Source: Rhynochetos jubatus (Eukaryota; Chordata; Aves; Eurypygiformes; Rhynochetidae). Taken from it: a DNA stretch of 64,000 nt. Below are positions 21,931 to 34,300 of this stretch, piece after piece. A program made the translations under genes and the position numbers. Within the stretch, counting starts at the first letter, position 1. Each line of letters opens with the position of its first letter. Below the pieces are notes generated by a model. That model was not told the origin of the DNA, made no database searches, and worked only from the letters and a program-made list of their open reading frames with translations. Location of the stretch: positions 1,869,273 through 1,933,272 of the forward strand of contig CM050677.1 of the NCBI GenBank assembly GCA_027574665.1, written 5' to 3'.

Positions 21931-24293
21931 GCCCTTGCAGAGCACTGCGTGCCAGAGCAGCCGGATCGCTGTGTTGCTTGCAATCTCCAGTTCCAACAGT
22001 GCCACAGTTCCTCGGCAACAGAAAGAGCTAGGAAGGAATTGCTTGCGCTGTTTTCTCTCGCTGTGCTCTAGCAGTTCGTTCCCTTTTCGGCAGAGCGTGG
22101 GACCGCTTGCAAAGCTTAGAAACAAACCTCTCCCTTTTCCTCCAAAAGGGAAAGAGCTACGAGGGAATTTCTTAGCGAAACCTTGTTTGTTTTGGCAGAG
22201 CACTGCATGCCTCTTAAGACAGAGCTCTGTATCCCCGGGAAAGTCGAAATCCACAGGGTCACCTTCTCTGTGCTAACAGGCTCGGAGAGGCTCGAATGCG
22301 CGGCTCGTTGAAGCGTCTGCCCGAACACGGACATCTGAAGCAGCACTGTAATGCGACCAAACAGAAAGAGTTAGGAGAGAATTTCTTGTCCCTTCTTGCT
22401 GCGCCTTTGCAGAGCACTGCGTGCCAGAGCAGCCGGATCGCTGTGTTGCTTGCAATCTCCAGTTCCAACAGTGCCACAGTTCCTCGGCAACAGAAAGAGC
22501 TAGGAAGGAATTGCTTGCGCTGTTTTCTCTCGCTGTGCTCTAGCAGTTCGTTCCCTTTTCGGCAGAGCGCGGGACCGCTTGCAAAGCTTAGAAACAAACC
22601 TCTCCCTTTTCCTCCAAACGGGAAAGAGCTACGAGGGAATTTCTTAGCGAAACCTTGTTTGTTTTGGCAGAGCACTGCATGCCTCTTAAGACAGAGCTCT
22701 GTATGCCCGGGAAAGTCGAAATCCACAGGGTCACCTTCTCTGTGCTAACAGGCTCGGAGAGGCTGGAATGCGCGGCTCGTTGAAGCGTCTGCCCGAACAC
22801 GGACATCTGAAGCAGCACTGTAATGCGACCAAACAGAAAGAGTTAGGAGAGAATTTCTTGTCCCTTCTTGCTGCGCCTTTGCAGAGCACTGCGTGCCAGA
22901 GCAGCCGGATCGCTGTGTTGCTTGCAATCTCCAGTTCCAACAGTGCCACAGTTCCTCGGCAACAGAAAGAGCTAGGAAGGAATTGCTTGCGCTGTTTTCT
23001 CTCGCTGTGCTCTAGCAGTTCGTTCCCTTTTCGGCAGAGCGCGGGACCGCTTGCAAAGCTTAGAAACAAACCTCTCCCTTTTCCTCCAAAAGGGAGAGAG
23101 CTACGAGGGAATTTCTTAGCGAAACCTTGTTTGTTTTGGCAGAGCACTGCATGCCTCTTAAGACAGAGCTCTGTATGCCCGGGAAAGTCGAAATCCACAG
23201 GGTCACCTTCTCTGTGCTAACAGGCTCGGAGAGGCTCGAATGCGCGGCTCGTTGAAGCGTCTGCCCGAACACGGACATCTGAAGCAGCACTGTAATGCGA
23301 GCAAACAGAAAGAGTTAGGAGAGAATTTCTTGTCCCTTCTTGCTGCGCCTTTGCAGAGCACTGCGTGCCAGAGCAGCCGGACCGCTGTGTTGCTTGCAAT
23401 CTCCACTTCCAACAGTGCCACAGTTCCTCGGCAACAGAAAGAGCTAGGAAGGAATTGCTTGCGCTGTTTTCTCTCGCTGTGCTCTAGCAGTTCGTTCCCT
23501 TTTCGGCAGAGCGCGGGACCGCCTGCAAAGCTTAGAAACAAACCTCTCCCTTTTCCTCCAAAAGGGAAAGAGCTACGAGGGAATTTCTTAGCGAAACCTT
23601 GTTTGTTTTGGCAGAGCACTGCATGCCTCTTAAGACAGAGCTCTGTATCCCCGGGAAAGTCGAAATCCACAGGGTCACCTTCTCTGTGCTAACAGGCTCG
23701 GAGAGGCTCGAATGCGCGGCTCGTTGAAGCGTCTGCCCGAACACGGACATCTGAAGCAGCACTGTAATGCGACCAAACAGAAAGAGTTAGGAGAGAATTT
23801 CTTGTCCCTTCTTGCTGCGCCCTTGCAGAGCACTGCGTGCCAGAGCAGCCGGATCGCTGTGTTGCTTGCAATCTCCAGTTCCAACAGTGCCACAGTTCCT
23901 CGGCAACAGAAAGAGCTAGGAAGGAATTGCTTGCGCTGTTTTCTCTCGCTGTGCTCTAGCAGTTCGTTCCCTTTTCGGCAGAGCGCGGGACCGCTTGCAA
24001 AGCTTAGAAACAAACCTCTCCCTTTTCCTCCAAAAGGGAAAGAGCTACGAGGGAATTTCTTAGCGAAACCTTGTTTGTTTTGGCAGAGCACTGCATGCCT
24101 CTTAAGACAGAGCTCTGTATCCCCGCGAAAGTCGAAATCCACAGGGTCACCTTCTCTGTGCTAACAGGCTCGGAGAGGCTGGAATGCGCGGCTCGTTGAA
24201 GCGTCTGCCCGAACACGGACATCTGAAGCAGCACTGTAATGCGACCAAACAGAAAGAGTTAGGAGAGAATTTCTTGTCCCTTCTTGCTGCGCC

Positions 24294-27200
24294 TTTGCAG
24301 AGCACTGCGTGCCAGAGCAGCCGGATCGCTGTGTTGCTTGCAATCTCCAGTTCCAACAGTGCCACAGTTCCTCGGCAACAGAAAGAGCTAGGAAGGAATT
24401 GCTTGCGCTGTTTTCTCTCGCTGTGCTCTAGCAGTTCGTTCCCTTTTCGGCAGAGCGCGGGACCGCTTGCAAAGCTTAGAAACAAACCTCTCCCTTTTCC
24501 TCCAAAAGGGAAAGAGCTACGAGGGAATTTCTTAGCGAAACCTTGTTTGTTTTGGCAGAGCACTGCATGCCTCTTAAGACAGAGCTCTGTATCCCCGGGA
24601 AAGTCGAAATCCACAGGGTCACCTTCTCTGTGCTAACAGGCTCGGAGAGGCTGGAATGCGCGGCTCGTTGAAGCGTCTGCCCGAACACGGACATCTGAAG
24701 CAGCACTGTAATGCGACCAAACAGAAAGAGTTAGGAGAGAATTTCTTGTCCCTTCTTGCTGCGCCTTTGCAGAGCACTGCGTGCCAGAGCAGCCGGATCG
24801 CTGTGTTGCTTGCAATCTCCAGTTCCAACAGTGCCACAGTTCCTCGGCAACAGAAAGAGCTAGGAAGGAATTGCTTGCGCTGTTTTCTCTCGCTGTGCTC
24901 TAGCAGTTCGTTCCCTTTTCGGCAGAGCGCGGGACCGCTTGCAAAGCTTAGAAACAAACCTCTCCCTTTTCCTCCAAAAGGGAAAGAGCTACGAGGGAAT
25001 TTCTTAGCGAAACCTTGTTTGTTTTGGCAGAGCACTGCATGCCTCTTAAGACAGAGCTCTGTATCCCCGCGAAAGTCGAAATCCACAGGGTCACCTTCTC
25101 TGTGCTAACAGGCTCGGAGAGGCTCGAATGCGCGGCTCGTTGAAGCGTCTGCCCGAACACGGACATCTGAAGCAGCACTGTAATGCGACCAAACAGAAAG
25201 AGTTAGGAGAGAATTTCTTGTCCCTTCTTGCTGCGCCCTTGCAGAGCACTGCGTGCCAGAGCAGCCGGATCGCTGTGTTGCTTGCAATCTCCAGTTCCAA
25301 CAGTGCCACAGTTCCTCGGCAACAGAAAGAGCTAGGAAGGAATTGCTTGCGCTGTTTTCTCTCGCTGTGCTCTAGCAGTTCGTTCCCTTTTCGGCAGAGC
25401 GCGGGACCGCTTGCAAAGCTTAGAAACAAACCTTCCCTTTTCCTCCAAAAGGGAAAGAGCTACGAGGGAATTTCTTAGGGAAACCTTGTTTGTTTTGGCA
25501 GAGCACTGCATGCCTCTTAAGACAGAGCTCTGGATCCCCGCGAAAGTCGAAATCCACAGGGTCACCTTCTCTGTGCTAACAGGCTCGGAGAGGCTCGAAT
25601 GCGCGGCTCGTTGAAGCGTCTGCCCGAACACGGACATCTGAAGCAGCACTGTAATGCGACCAAACAGAAAGAGTTAGGAGAGAATTTCTTGTCCCTTCTT
25701 GCTGCGCCTTTGCAGAGCACTGCGTGCCAGAGCAGCCGGATCGCTGTGTTGCTTGCAATCTCCAGTTCCAACAGTGCCACAGTTCCTCGGCAACAGAAAG
25801 AGCTAGGAAGGAATTGCTTGCGCTGTTTTCTCTCGCTGTGCTCTAGCAGTTCGTTCCCTTTTCGGCAGAGCGCGGGACCGCTTGCAAAGCTTAGAAACAA
25901 ACCTCTCCCTTTTCCTCCAAAAGGGAAAGAGCTACGAGGGAATTTCTTAGCGAAACCTTGTTTGTTTTGGCAGAGCACTGCATGCCTCTTAAGACAGAGC
26001 TCTGTATCCCCGGGAAAGTCGAAATCCACAGGGTCACCTTCTCTGTGCTAACAGGCTCAGAGAGGCTCGAATGCGCGGCTCGTTGAAGCGTCTGCCCGAA
26101 CACGGACATCTGAAGCAGCACTGTAATGCGACCAAACAGAAAGAGTTAGGAGAGAATTTCTTGTCCCTTCTTGCTGCGCCCTTGCAGAGCACTGCGTGCC
26201 AGAGCAGCCGGATCGCTGTGTTGCTTGCAATCTCCAGTTCCAACAGTGCCACAGTTCCTCGGCAACAGAAAGAGCTAGGAAGGAATTGCTTGCGCTGTTT
26301 TCTCTCGCTGTGCTCTAGCAGTTCGTTCCCTTTTCGGCAGAGCGCGGGAACGCTTGCAAAGCTTAGAAACAAACCTCTCCCTTTTCCTCCAAAAGGGAAA
26401 GAGCTACGAGGGAATTTCTTAGCGAAACCTTGTTTGTTTTGGCAGAGCACTGCATGCCTCTTAAGACAGAGCTCTGTATCCCCGGGAAAGTCGAAATCCA
26501 CAGGGTCACCTTCTCTGTGCTAACAGGCTCGGAGAGGCTCGAATGCGCGGCTCGTTGAAGCGTCTGCCCGAACACGGACATCTGAAGCAGCACTGTAATG
26601 CGACCAAACAGAAAGAGTTAGGAGAGAATTTCTTGTCCCTTCTTGCTGCGCCCTTGCAGAGCACTGCGTGCCAGAGCAGCCGGATCGCTGTGTTGCTTGC
26701 AATCTCCAGTTCCAACAGTGCCACAGTTCCTCGGCAACAGAAAGAGCTAGGAAGGAATTGCTTACGCTGTTTTCTCTCGCTGTGCTCTAGCAGTTCGTTC
26801 CCTTTTCGGCAGAGCGCGGGACCGCCTGCAAAGCTTAGAAACAAACCTCTCCCTTTTCCTCCAAAAGGGAAAGAGCTACGAGGGAATTTCTTAGCGAAAC
26901 CTTGTTTGTTTTGGCAGAGCACTGCATGCCTCTTAAGACAGAGCTCTGTATCCCCGGGAAAGTCGAAATCCACAGGGTCACCTTCTCTGTGCTAACAGGC
27001 TCGGAGAGGCTCGAATGCGCGGCTCGTTGAAGCGTCTGCCCGAACACGGACATCTGAAGCAGCACTGTAATGCGACCAAACAGAAAGAGTTAGGAGAGAA
27101 TTTCTTGTCCCTTCTTGCTGCGCCCTTGCAGAGCACTGCGTGCCAGAGCAGCCGGATCGCTGTGTTGCTTGCAATCTCCAGTTCCAACAGTGCCACAGTT

Positions 27201-30200
27201 CCTCGGCAACAGAAAGAGCTAGGAAGGAATTGCTTGCGCTGTTTTCTCTCGCTGTGCTCTAGCAGTTCGTTCCCTTTTCGGCAGAGCGCGGGAACGCTTG
27301 CAAAGCTTAGAAACAAACCTCTCCCTTTTCCTCCAAAAGGGAAAGAGCTACGAGGGAATTTCTTAGCGAAACCTTGTTTGTTTTGGCAGAGCACTGCATG
27401 CCTCTTAAGACAGAGCTCTGTATCCCCGGGAAAGTCGAAATCCACAGGGTCACCTTCTCTGTGCTAACAGGCTCGGAGAGGCTGGAATGCGCGGCTCGTT
27501 GAAGCGTCTGCCCGAACACGGACATCTGAAGCAGCACTGTAATGCGACCAAACAGAAAGAGTTAGGAGAGAATTTCTTGTCCCTTCTTGCTGCGCCCTTG
27601 CAGAGCACTGCGTGCCAGAGCAGCCGGATCGCTGTGTTGCTTGCAATCTCCAGTTCCAACAGTGCCACAGTTCCTCGGCAACAGAAAGAGCTAGGAAGGA
27701 ATTGCTTGCGCTGTTTTCTCTCGCTGTGCTCTAGCAGTTCGTTCCCTTTTCGGCAGAGCGCGGGACCGCTTGCAAAGCTTAGAAACAAACCTCTCCCTTT
27801 TCCTCCAAAAGGGAAAGAGCTACGAGGGAATTTCTTAGCGAAACCTTGTTTGTTTTGGCAGAGCACTGCATGCCTCTTAAGACAGAGCTCTGTATCCCCG
27901 CGAAAGTCGAAATCCACAGGGTCACCTTCTCTGTGCTAACAGGCTCGGAGAGGCTCGAATGCGCGGCTCGTTGAAGCGTCTGCCCGAACACGGACATCTG
28001 AAGCAGCACTGTAATGCGACCAAACAGAAAGAGTTAGGAGAGAATTTCTTGTCCCTTCTTGCTGCGCCCTTGCAGAGCACTGCGTGCCAGAGCAGCCGGA
28101 TCGCTGTGTTGCTTGCAATCTCCAGTTCCAACAGTGCCACAGTTCCTCGGCAACAGAAAGAGCTAGGAAGGAATTGCTTGCGCTGTTTTCTCTCGCTGTG
28201 CTCTAGCAGTTCGTTCCCTTTTCGGCAGAGCGCGGGACCGCTTGCAAAGCTTAGAAACAAACCTCTCCCTTTTCCTCCAAAAGGGAAAGAGCTACGAGGG
28301 AATTTCTTAGCGAAACCTTGTTTGTTTTGGCAGAGCACTGCATGCCTCTTAAGACAGAGCTCTGTATCCCCGCGAAAGTCGAAATCCACAGGGTCACCTT
28401 CTCTGTGCTAACAGGCTCGGAGAGGCTCGAATGCGCGGCTCGTTGAAGCGTCTGCCCGAACACGGACATCTGAAGCAGCACTGTAATGCGACCAAACAGA
28501 AAGAGTTAGGAGAGAATTTCTTGTCCCTTCTTGCTGCGCCTTTGCAGAGCACTGCGTGCCAGAGCAGCCGGATCGCTGTGTTGCTTGCAATCTCCAGTTC
28601 CAACAGTGCCACAGTTCCTCGGCAACAGAAAGAGCTAGGAAGGAATTGCTTGCGCTGTTTTCTCTCGCTGTGCTCTAGCAGTTCGTTCCCTTTTCGGCAG
28701 AGCGCGGGACCGCTTGCAAAGCTTAGAAACAAACCTCTCCCTTTTCCTCCAAAAGGGAAAGAGCTACGAGGGAATTTCTTAGCGAAACCTTGTTTGTTTT
28801 GGCAGAGCACTGCATGCCTCTTAAGACAGAGCTCTGTATCCCCGGGAAAGTCGAAATCCACAGGGTCACCTTCTCTGTGCTAACAGGCTCGGAGAGGCTG
28901 GAATGCGCGGCTCGTTGAAGCGTCTGCCCGAACACGGACATCTGAAGCAGCACTGTAATGCGACCAAACAGAAAGAGTTAGGAGAGAATTTCTTGTCCCT
29001 TCTTGCTGCGTCTTTGCAGAGCACTGCGTGCCAGAGCAGCCGGATCGCTGTGTTGCTTGCAATCTCCAGTTCCAACAGTGCCACAGTTCCTCGGCAACAG
29101 AAAGAGCTAGGAAGGAATTGCTTGCGCTGTTTTCTCTCGCTGTGCTCTAGCAGTTCGTTCCCTTTTCGGCAGAGCGCGGGACCGCTTGCAAAGCTTAGAA
29201 ACAAACCTCTCCCTTTTCCTCCAAAAGGGAAAGAGCTACGAGGGAATTTCTGAGTGAAACCTTGTTTGTTTTGGCAGAGCACTGCATGCCTCTTAAGACA
29301 GAGCTCTGTATCCCCGGGAAAGTCGAAATCCACAGGGTCACCTTCTCTGTGCTAACAGGCTCGGAGAGGCTCGAATGCGCGGCTCGTTGAAGCGTCTGCC
29401 CGAACACGGACATCTAAAGCAGCACTGTAATGCGACCAAACAGAAAGAGTTAGGAGAGAATTTCTTGTCCCTTCTTGCTGCGCCTTTGCAGAGCACTGCG
29501 TGCCAGAGCAGCCGGATCGCTGTGTTGCTTGCAATCTCCAGTTCCAACAGTGCCACAGTTCCTCGGCAACAGAAAGAGCTAGGAAGGAATTGCTTGCGCT
29601 GTTTTCTCTCGCTGTGCTCTAGCAGTTCGTTCCCTTTTCGGCAGAGCGCGGGACCGCTTGCAAAGCTTAGAAACAAAGCTCTCCCTTTTCCTCCAAAAGG
29701 GAAAGAGCTACGAGGGAATTTCTTAGCGAAACCTTGTTTGTTTTGGCAGAGCACTGCATGCCTCTTAAGACAGAGCTCTGTATGCCCGGGAAAGTCGAAA
29801 TCCACAGGGTCACCTTCTCTGTGCTAACAGGCTCGGAGAGGCTGGAATGCGCGGCTCGTTGAAGCGTCTGCCCGAACACGGACATCTGAAGCAGCACTGT
29901 AATGCGAGCAAACAGAAAGAGTTAGGAGAGAATTTCTTGTCCCTTCTTGCTGCGCCCTTGCAGAGCACTGCGTGCCAGAGCAGCCGGATCGCTGTGTTGC
30001 TTGCAATCTCCAGTTCCAACAGTGCCACAGTTCCTCGGCAACAGAAAGAGCTAGGAAGGAATTGCTTGCGCTGTTTTCTCTCGCTGTGCTCTAGCAGTTC
30101 GTTCCCTTTTCGGCAGAGCGCGGGACCGCTTGCAAAGCTTAGAAACAAACCTCTCCCTTTTCCTCCAAAAGGGAAAGAGCTACGAGGGAATTTCTTAGCG

Positions 30201-30254
30201 AAACCTTGTTTGTTTTGGCAGAGCACTGCATGCCTCTTAAGACAGAGCTCTGTA
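24294..30254 (+). repeat. Large block duplicated about 15 units downstream (first copy)
   Basis: Positions 24294-28069 match 31373-35148 at an offset of 7,079 bp, including the 471-bp unit, GGATCC and a private CTCAGAGAGG (26059 and 33138). From about 27958 to 30254 the match continues at an offset of 6,607 bp to 34565-36861. The change of offset is exactly 472 bp, so one unit was lost from the second copy or gained in the first. Confidence 0.8.
25016..25486 (+). repeat. 471-bp variant unit 2
   Basis: Same 1-bp deletion as the unit at 6137. TTAGGG is present at the 3' end. The following unit has a T-to-G change that turns CTGTATCC into CTGGATCC, creating GGATCC at 25532-25537. This unit lies 40 unit lengths after the first deletion copy. 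Confidence 0.9.
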
Positions 30255-30734
30255 TCCCCGGGAAAGTCGAAATCCACAGGGTCACCTTCTCTGTGCTAAC
30301 AGGCTCGGAGAGGCTGGAATGCGCGGCTCGTTGAAGCGTCTGCCCGAACACGGACATCTGAAGCAGCACTGTAATGCGACCAAACAGAAAGAGTTAGGAG
30401 AGAATTTCTTGTCCCTTCTTGCTGCGCCTTTGCAGAGCACTGCGTGCCAGAGCAGCCGGATCGCTGTGTTGCTTGCAATCTCCAGTTCCAACAGTGCCAC
30501 AGTTCCTCGGCAACAGAAAGAGCTAGGAAGGAATTGCTTGCGCTGTTTTCTCTCGCTGTGCTCTAGCAGTTCGTTCCCTTTTCGGCAGAGCGCGGGACCG
30601 CTTGCAAAGCTTAGAAACAAACCTCTCCCTTTTCCTCCAAAAGGGAAAGAGCTACGAGGGAATTTCTTAGCGAAACCTTGTTTGTTTTGGCAGAGCACTG
30701 CATGCCTCTTAAGACAGAGCTCTGTATCCCCGGG
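29258..30734 (+). repeat. 3-unit tandem duplication inside the large block
   Basis: Matches about 30674-32150 at an offset of 1,416 bp. Both copies contain a unit with TCTAAAG plus ACAAAGCTC followed by a unit with GCGAGC plus GCGCCCTTG. The match ends where CCCCGGG and CCCCGCG differ. Confidence 0.7.
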
Positions 30735-31372
30735 AAAGTCGAAATCCACAGGGTCACCTTCTCTGTGCTAACAGGCTCGGAGAGGCTCGAATGCGCGGCT
30801 CGTTGAAGCGTCTGCCCGAACACGGACATCTAAAGCAGCACTGTAATGCGACCAAACAGAAAGAGTTAGGAGAGAATTTCTTGTCCCTTCTTGCTGCGCC
30901 TTTGCAGAGCACTGCGTGCCAGAGCAGCCGGATCGCTGTGTTGCTTGCAATCTCCAGTTCCAACAGTGCCACAGTTCCTCGGCAACAGAAAGAGCTAGGA
31001 AGGAATTGCTTGCGCTGTTTTCTCTCGCTGTGCTCTAGCAGTTCGTTCCCTTTTCGGCAGAGCGCGGGACCGCTTGCAAAGCTTAGAAACAAAGCTCTCC
31101 CTTTTCCTCCAAAAGGGAAAGAGCTACGAGGGAATTTCTTAGCGAAACCTTGTTTGTTTTGGCAGAGCACTGCATGCCTCTTAAGACAGAGCTCTGTATG
31201 CCCGGGAAAGTCGAAATCCACAGGGTCACCTTCTCTGTGCTAACAGGCTCGGAGAGGCTGGAATGCGCGGCTCGTTGAAGCGTCTGCCCGAACACGGACA
31301 TCTGAAGCAGCACTGTAATGCGAGCAAACAGAAAGAGTTAGGAGAGAATTTCTTGTCCCTTCTTGCTGCGCC

Positions 31373-34300
31373 CTTGCAGAGCACTGCGTGCCAGAGCAGC
31401 CGGATCGCTGTGTTGCTTGCAATCTCCAGTTCCAACAGTGCCACAGTTCCTCGGCAACAGAAAGAGCTAGGAAGGAATTGCTTGCGCTGTTTTCTCTCGC
31501 TGTGCTCTAGCAGTTCGTTCCCTTTTCGGCAGAGCGCGGGACCGCTTGCAAAGCTTAGAAACAAACCTCTCCCTTTTCCTCCAAAAGGGAAAGAGCTACG
31601 AGGGAATTTCTTAGCGAAACCTTGTTTGTTTTGGCAGAGCACTGCATGCCTCTTAAGACAGAGCTCTGTATCCCCGGGAAAGTCGAAATCCACAGGGTCA
31701 CCTTCTCTGTGCTAACAGGCTCGGAGAGGCTGGAATGCGCGGCTCGTTGAAGCGTCTGCCCGAACACGGACATCTGAAGCAGCACTGTAATGCGACCAAA
31801 CAGAAAGAGTTAGGAGAGAATTTCTTGTCCCTTCTTGCTGCGCCTTTGCAGAGCACTGCGTGCCAGAGCAGCCGGATCGCTGTGTTGCTTGCAATCTCCA
31901 GTTCCAACAGTGCCACAGTTCCTCGGCAACAGAAAGAGCTAGGAAGGAATTGCTTGCGCTGTTTTCTCTCGCTGTGCTCTAGCAGTTCGTTCCCTTTTCG
32001 GCAGAGCGCGGGACCGCTTGCAAAGCTTAGAAACAAACCTCTCCCTTTTCCTCCAAAAGGGAAAGAGCTACGAGGGAATTTCTTAGCGAAACCTTGTTTG
32101 TTTTGGCAGAGCACTGCATGCCTCTTAAGACAGAGCTCTGTATCCCCGCGAAAGTCGAAATCCACAGGGTCACCTTCTCTGTGCTAACAGGCTCGGAGAG
32201 GCTCGAATGCGCGGCTCGTTGAAGCGTCTGCCCGAACACGGACATCTGAAGCAGCACTGTAATGCGACCAAACAGAAAGAGTTAGGAGAGAATTTCTTGT
32301 CCCTTCTTGCTGCGCCCTTGCAGAGCACTGCGTGCCAGAGCAGCCGGATCGCTGTGTTGCTTGCAATCTCCAGTTCCAACAGTGCCACAGTTCCTCGGCA
32401 ACAGAAAGAGCTAGGAAGGAATTGCTTGCGCTGTTTTCTCTCGCTGTGCTCTAGCAGTTCGTTCCCTTTTCGGCAGAGCGCGGGACCGCTTGCAAAGCTT
32501 AGAAACAAACCTTCCCTTTTCCTCCAAAAGGGAAAGAGCTACGAGGGAATTTCTTAGGGAAACCTTGTTTGTTTTGGCAGAGCACTGCATGCCTCTTAAG
32601 ACAGAGCTCTGGATCCCCGCGAAAGTCGAAATCCACAGGGTCACCTTCTCTGTGCTAACAGGCTCGGAGAGGCTCGAATGCGCGGCTCGTTGAAGCGTCT
32701 GCCCGAACACGGACATCTGAAGCAGCACTGTAATGCGACCAAACAGAAAGAGTTAGGAGAGAATTTCTTGTCCCTTCTTGCTGCGCCTTTGCAGAGCACT
32801 GCGTGCCAGAGCAGCCGGATCGCTGTGTTGCTTGCAATCTCCAGTTCCAACAGTGCCACAGTTCCTCGGCAACAGAAAGAGCTAGGAAGGAATTGCTTGC
32901 GCTGTTTTCTCTCGCTGTGCTCTAGCAGTTCGTTCCCTTTTCGGCAGAGCGCGGGACCGCTTGCAAAGCTTAGAAACAAACCTCTCCCTTTTCCTCCAAA
33001 AGGGAAAGAGCTACGAGGGAATTTCTTAGCGAAACCTTGTTTGTTTTGGCAGAGCACTGCATGCCTCTTAAGACAGAGCTCTGTATCCCCGGGAAAGTCG
33101 AAATCCACAGGGTCACCTTCTCTGTGCTAACAGGCTCAGAGAGGCTCGAATGCGCGGCTCGTTGAAGCGTCTGCCCGAACACGGACATCTGAAGCAGCAC
33201 TGTAATGCGACCAAACAGAAAGAGTTAGGAGAGAATTTCTTGTCCCTTCTTGCTGCGCCCTTGCAGAGCACTGCGTGCCAGAGCAGCCGGATCGCTGTGT
33301 TGCTTGCAATCTCCAGTTCCAACAGTGCCACAGTTCCTCGGCAACAGAAAGAGCTAGGAAGGAATTGCTTGCGCTGTTTTCTCTCGCTGTGCTCTAGCAG
33401 TTCGTTCCCTTTTCGGCAGAGCGCGGGAACGCTTGCAAAGCTTAGAAACAAACCTCTCCCTTTTCCTCCAAAAGGGAAAGAGCTACGAGGGAATTTCTTA
33501 GCGAAACCTTGTTTGTTTTGGCAGAGCACTGCATGCCTCTTAAGACAGAGCTCTGTATCCCCGGGAAAGTCGAAATCCACAGGGTCACCTTCTCTGTGCT
33601 AACAGGCTCGGAGAGGCTCGAATGCGCGGCTCGTTGAAGCGTCTGCCCGAACACGGACATCTGAAGCAGCACTGTAATGCGACCAAACAGAAAGAGTTAG
33701 GAGAGAATTTCTTGTCCCTTCTTGCTGCGCCCTTGCAGAGCACTGCGTGCCAGAGCAGCCGGATCGCTGTGTTGCTTGCAATCTCCAGTTCCAACAGTGC
33801 CACAGTTCCTCGGCAACAGAAAGAGCTAGGAAGGAATTGCTTACGCTGTTTTCTCTCGCTGTGCTCTAGCAGTTCGTTCCCTTTTCGGCAGAGCGCGGGA
33901 CCGCCTGCAAAGCTTAGAAACAAACCTCTCCCTTTTCCTCCAAAAGGGAAAGAGCTACGAGGGAATTTCTTAGCGAAACCTTGTTTGTTTTGGCAGAGCA
34001 CTGCATGCCTCTTAAGACAGAGCTCTGTATCCCCGGGAAAGTCGAAATCCACAGGGTCACCTTCTCTGTGCTAACAGGCTCGGAGAGGCTCGAATGCGCG
34101 GCTCGTTGAAGCGTCTGCCCGAACACGGACATCTGAAGCAGCACTGTAATGCGACCAAACAGAAAGAGTTAGGAGAGAATTTCTTGTCCCTTCTTGCTGC
34201 GCCCTTGCAGAGCACTGCGTGCCAGAGCAGCCGGATCGCTGTGTTGCTTGCAATCTCCAGTTCCAACAGTGCCACAGTTCCTCGGCAACAGAAAGAGCTA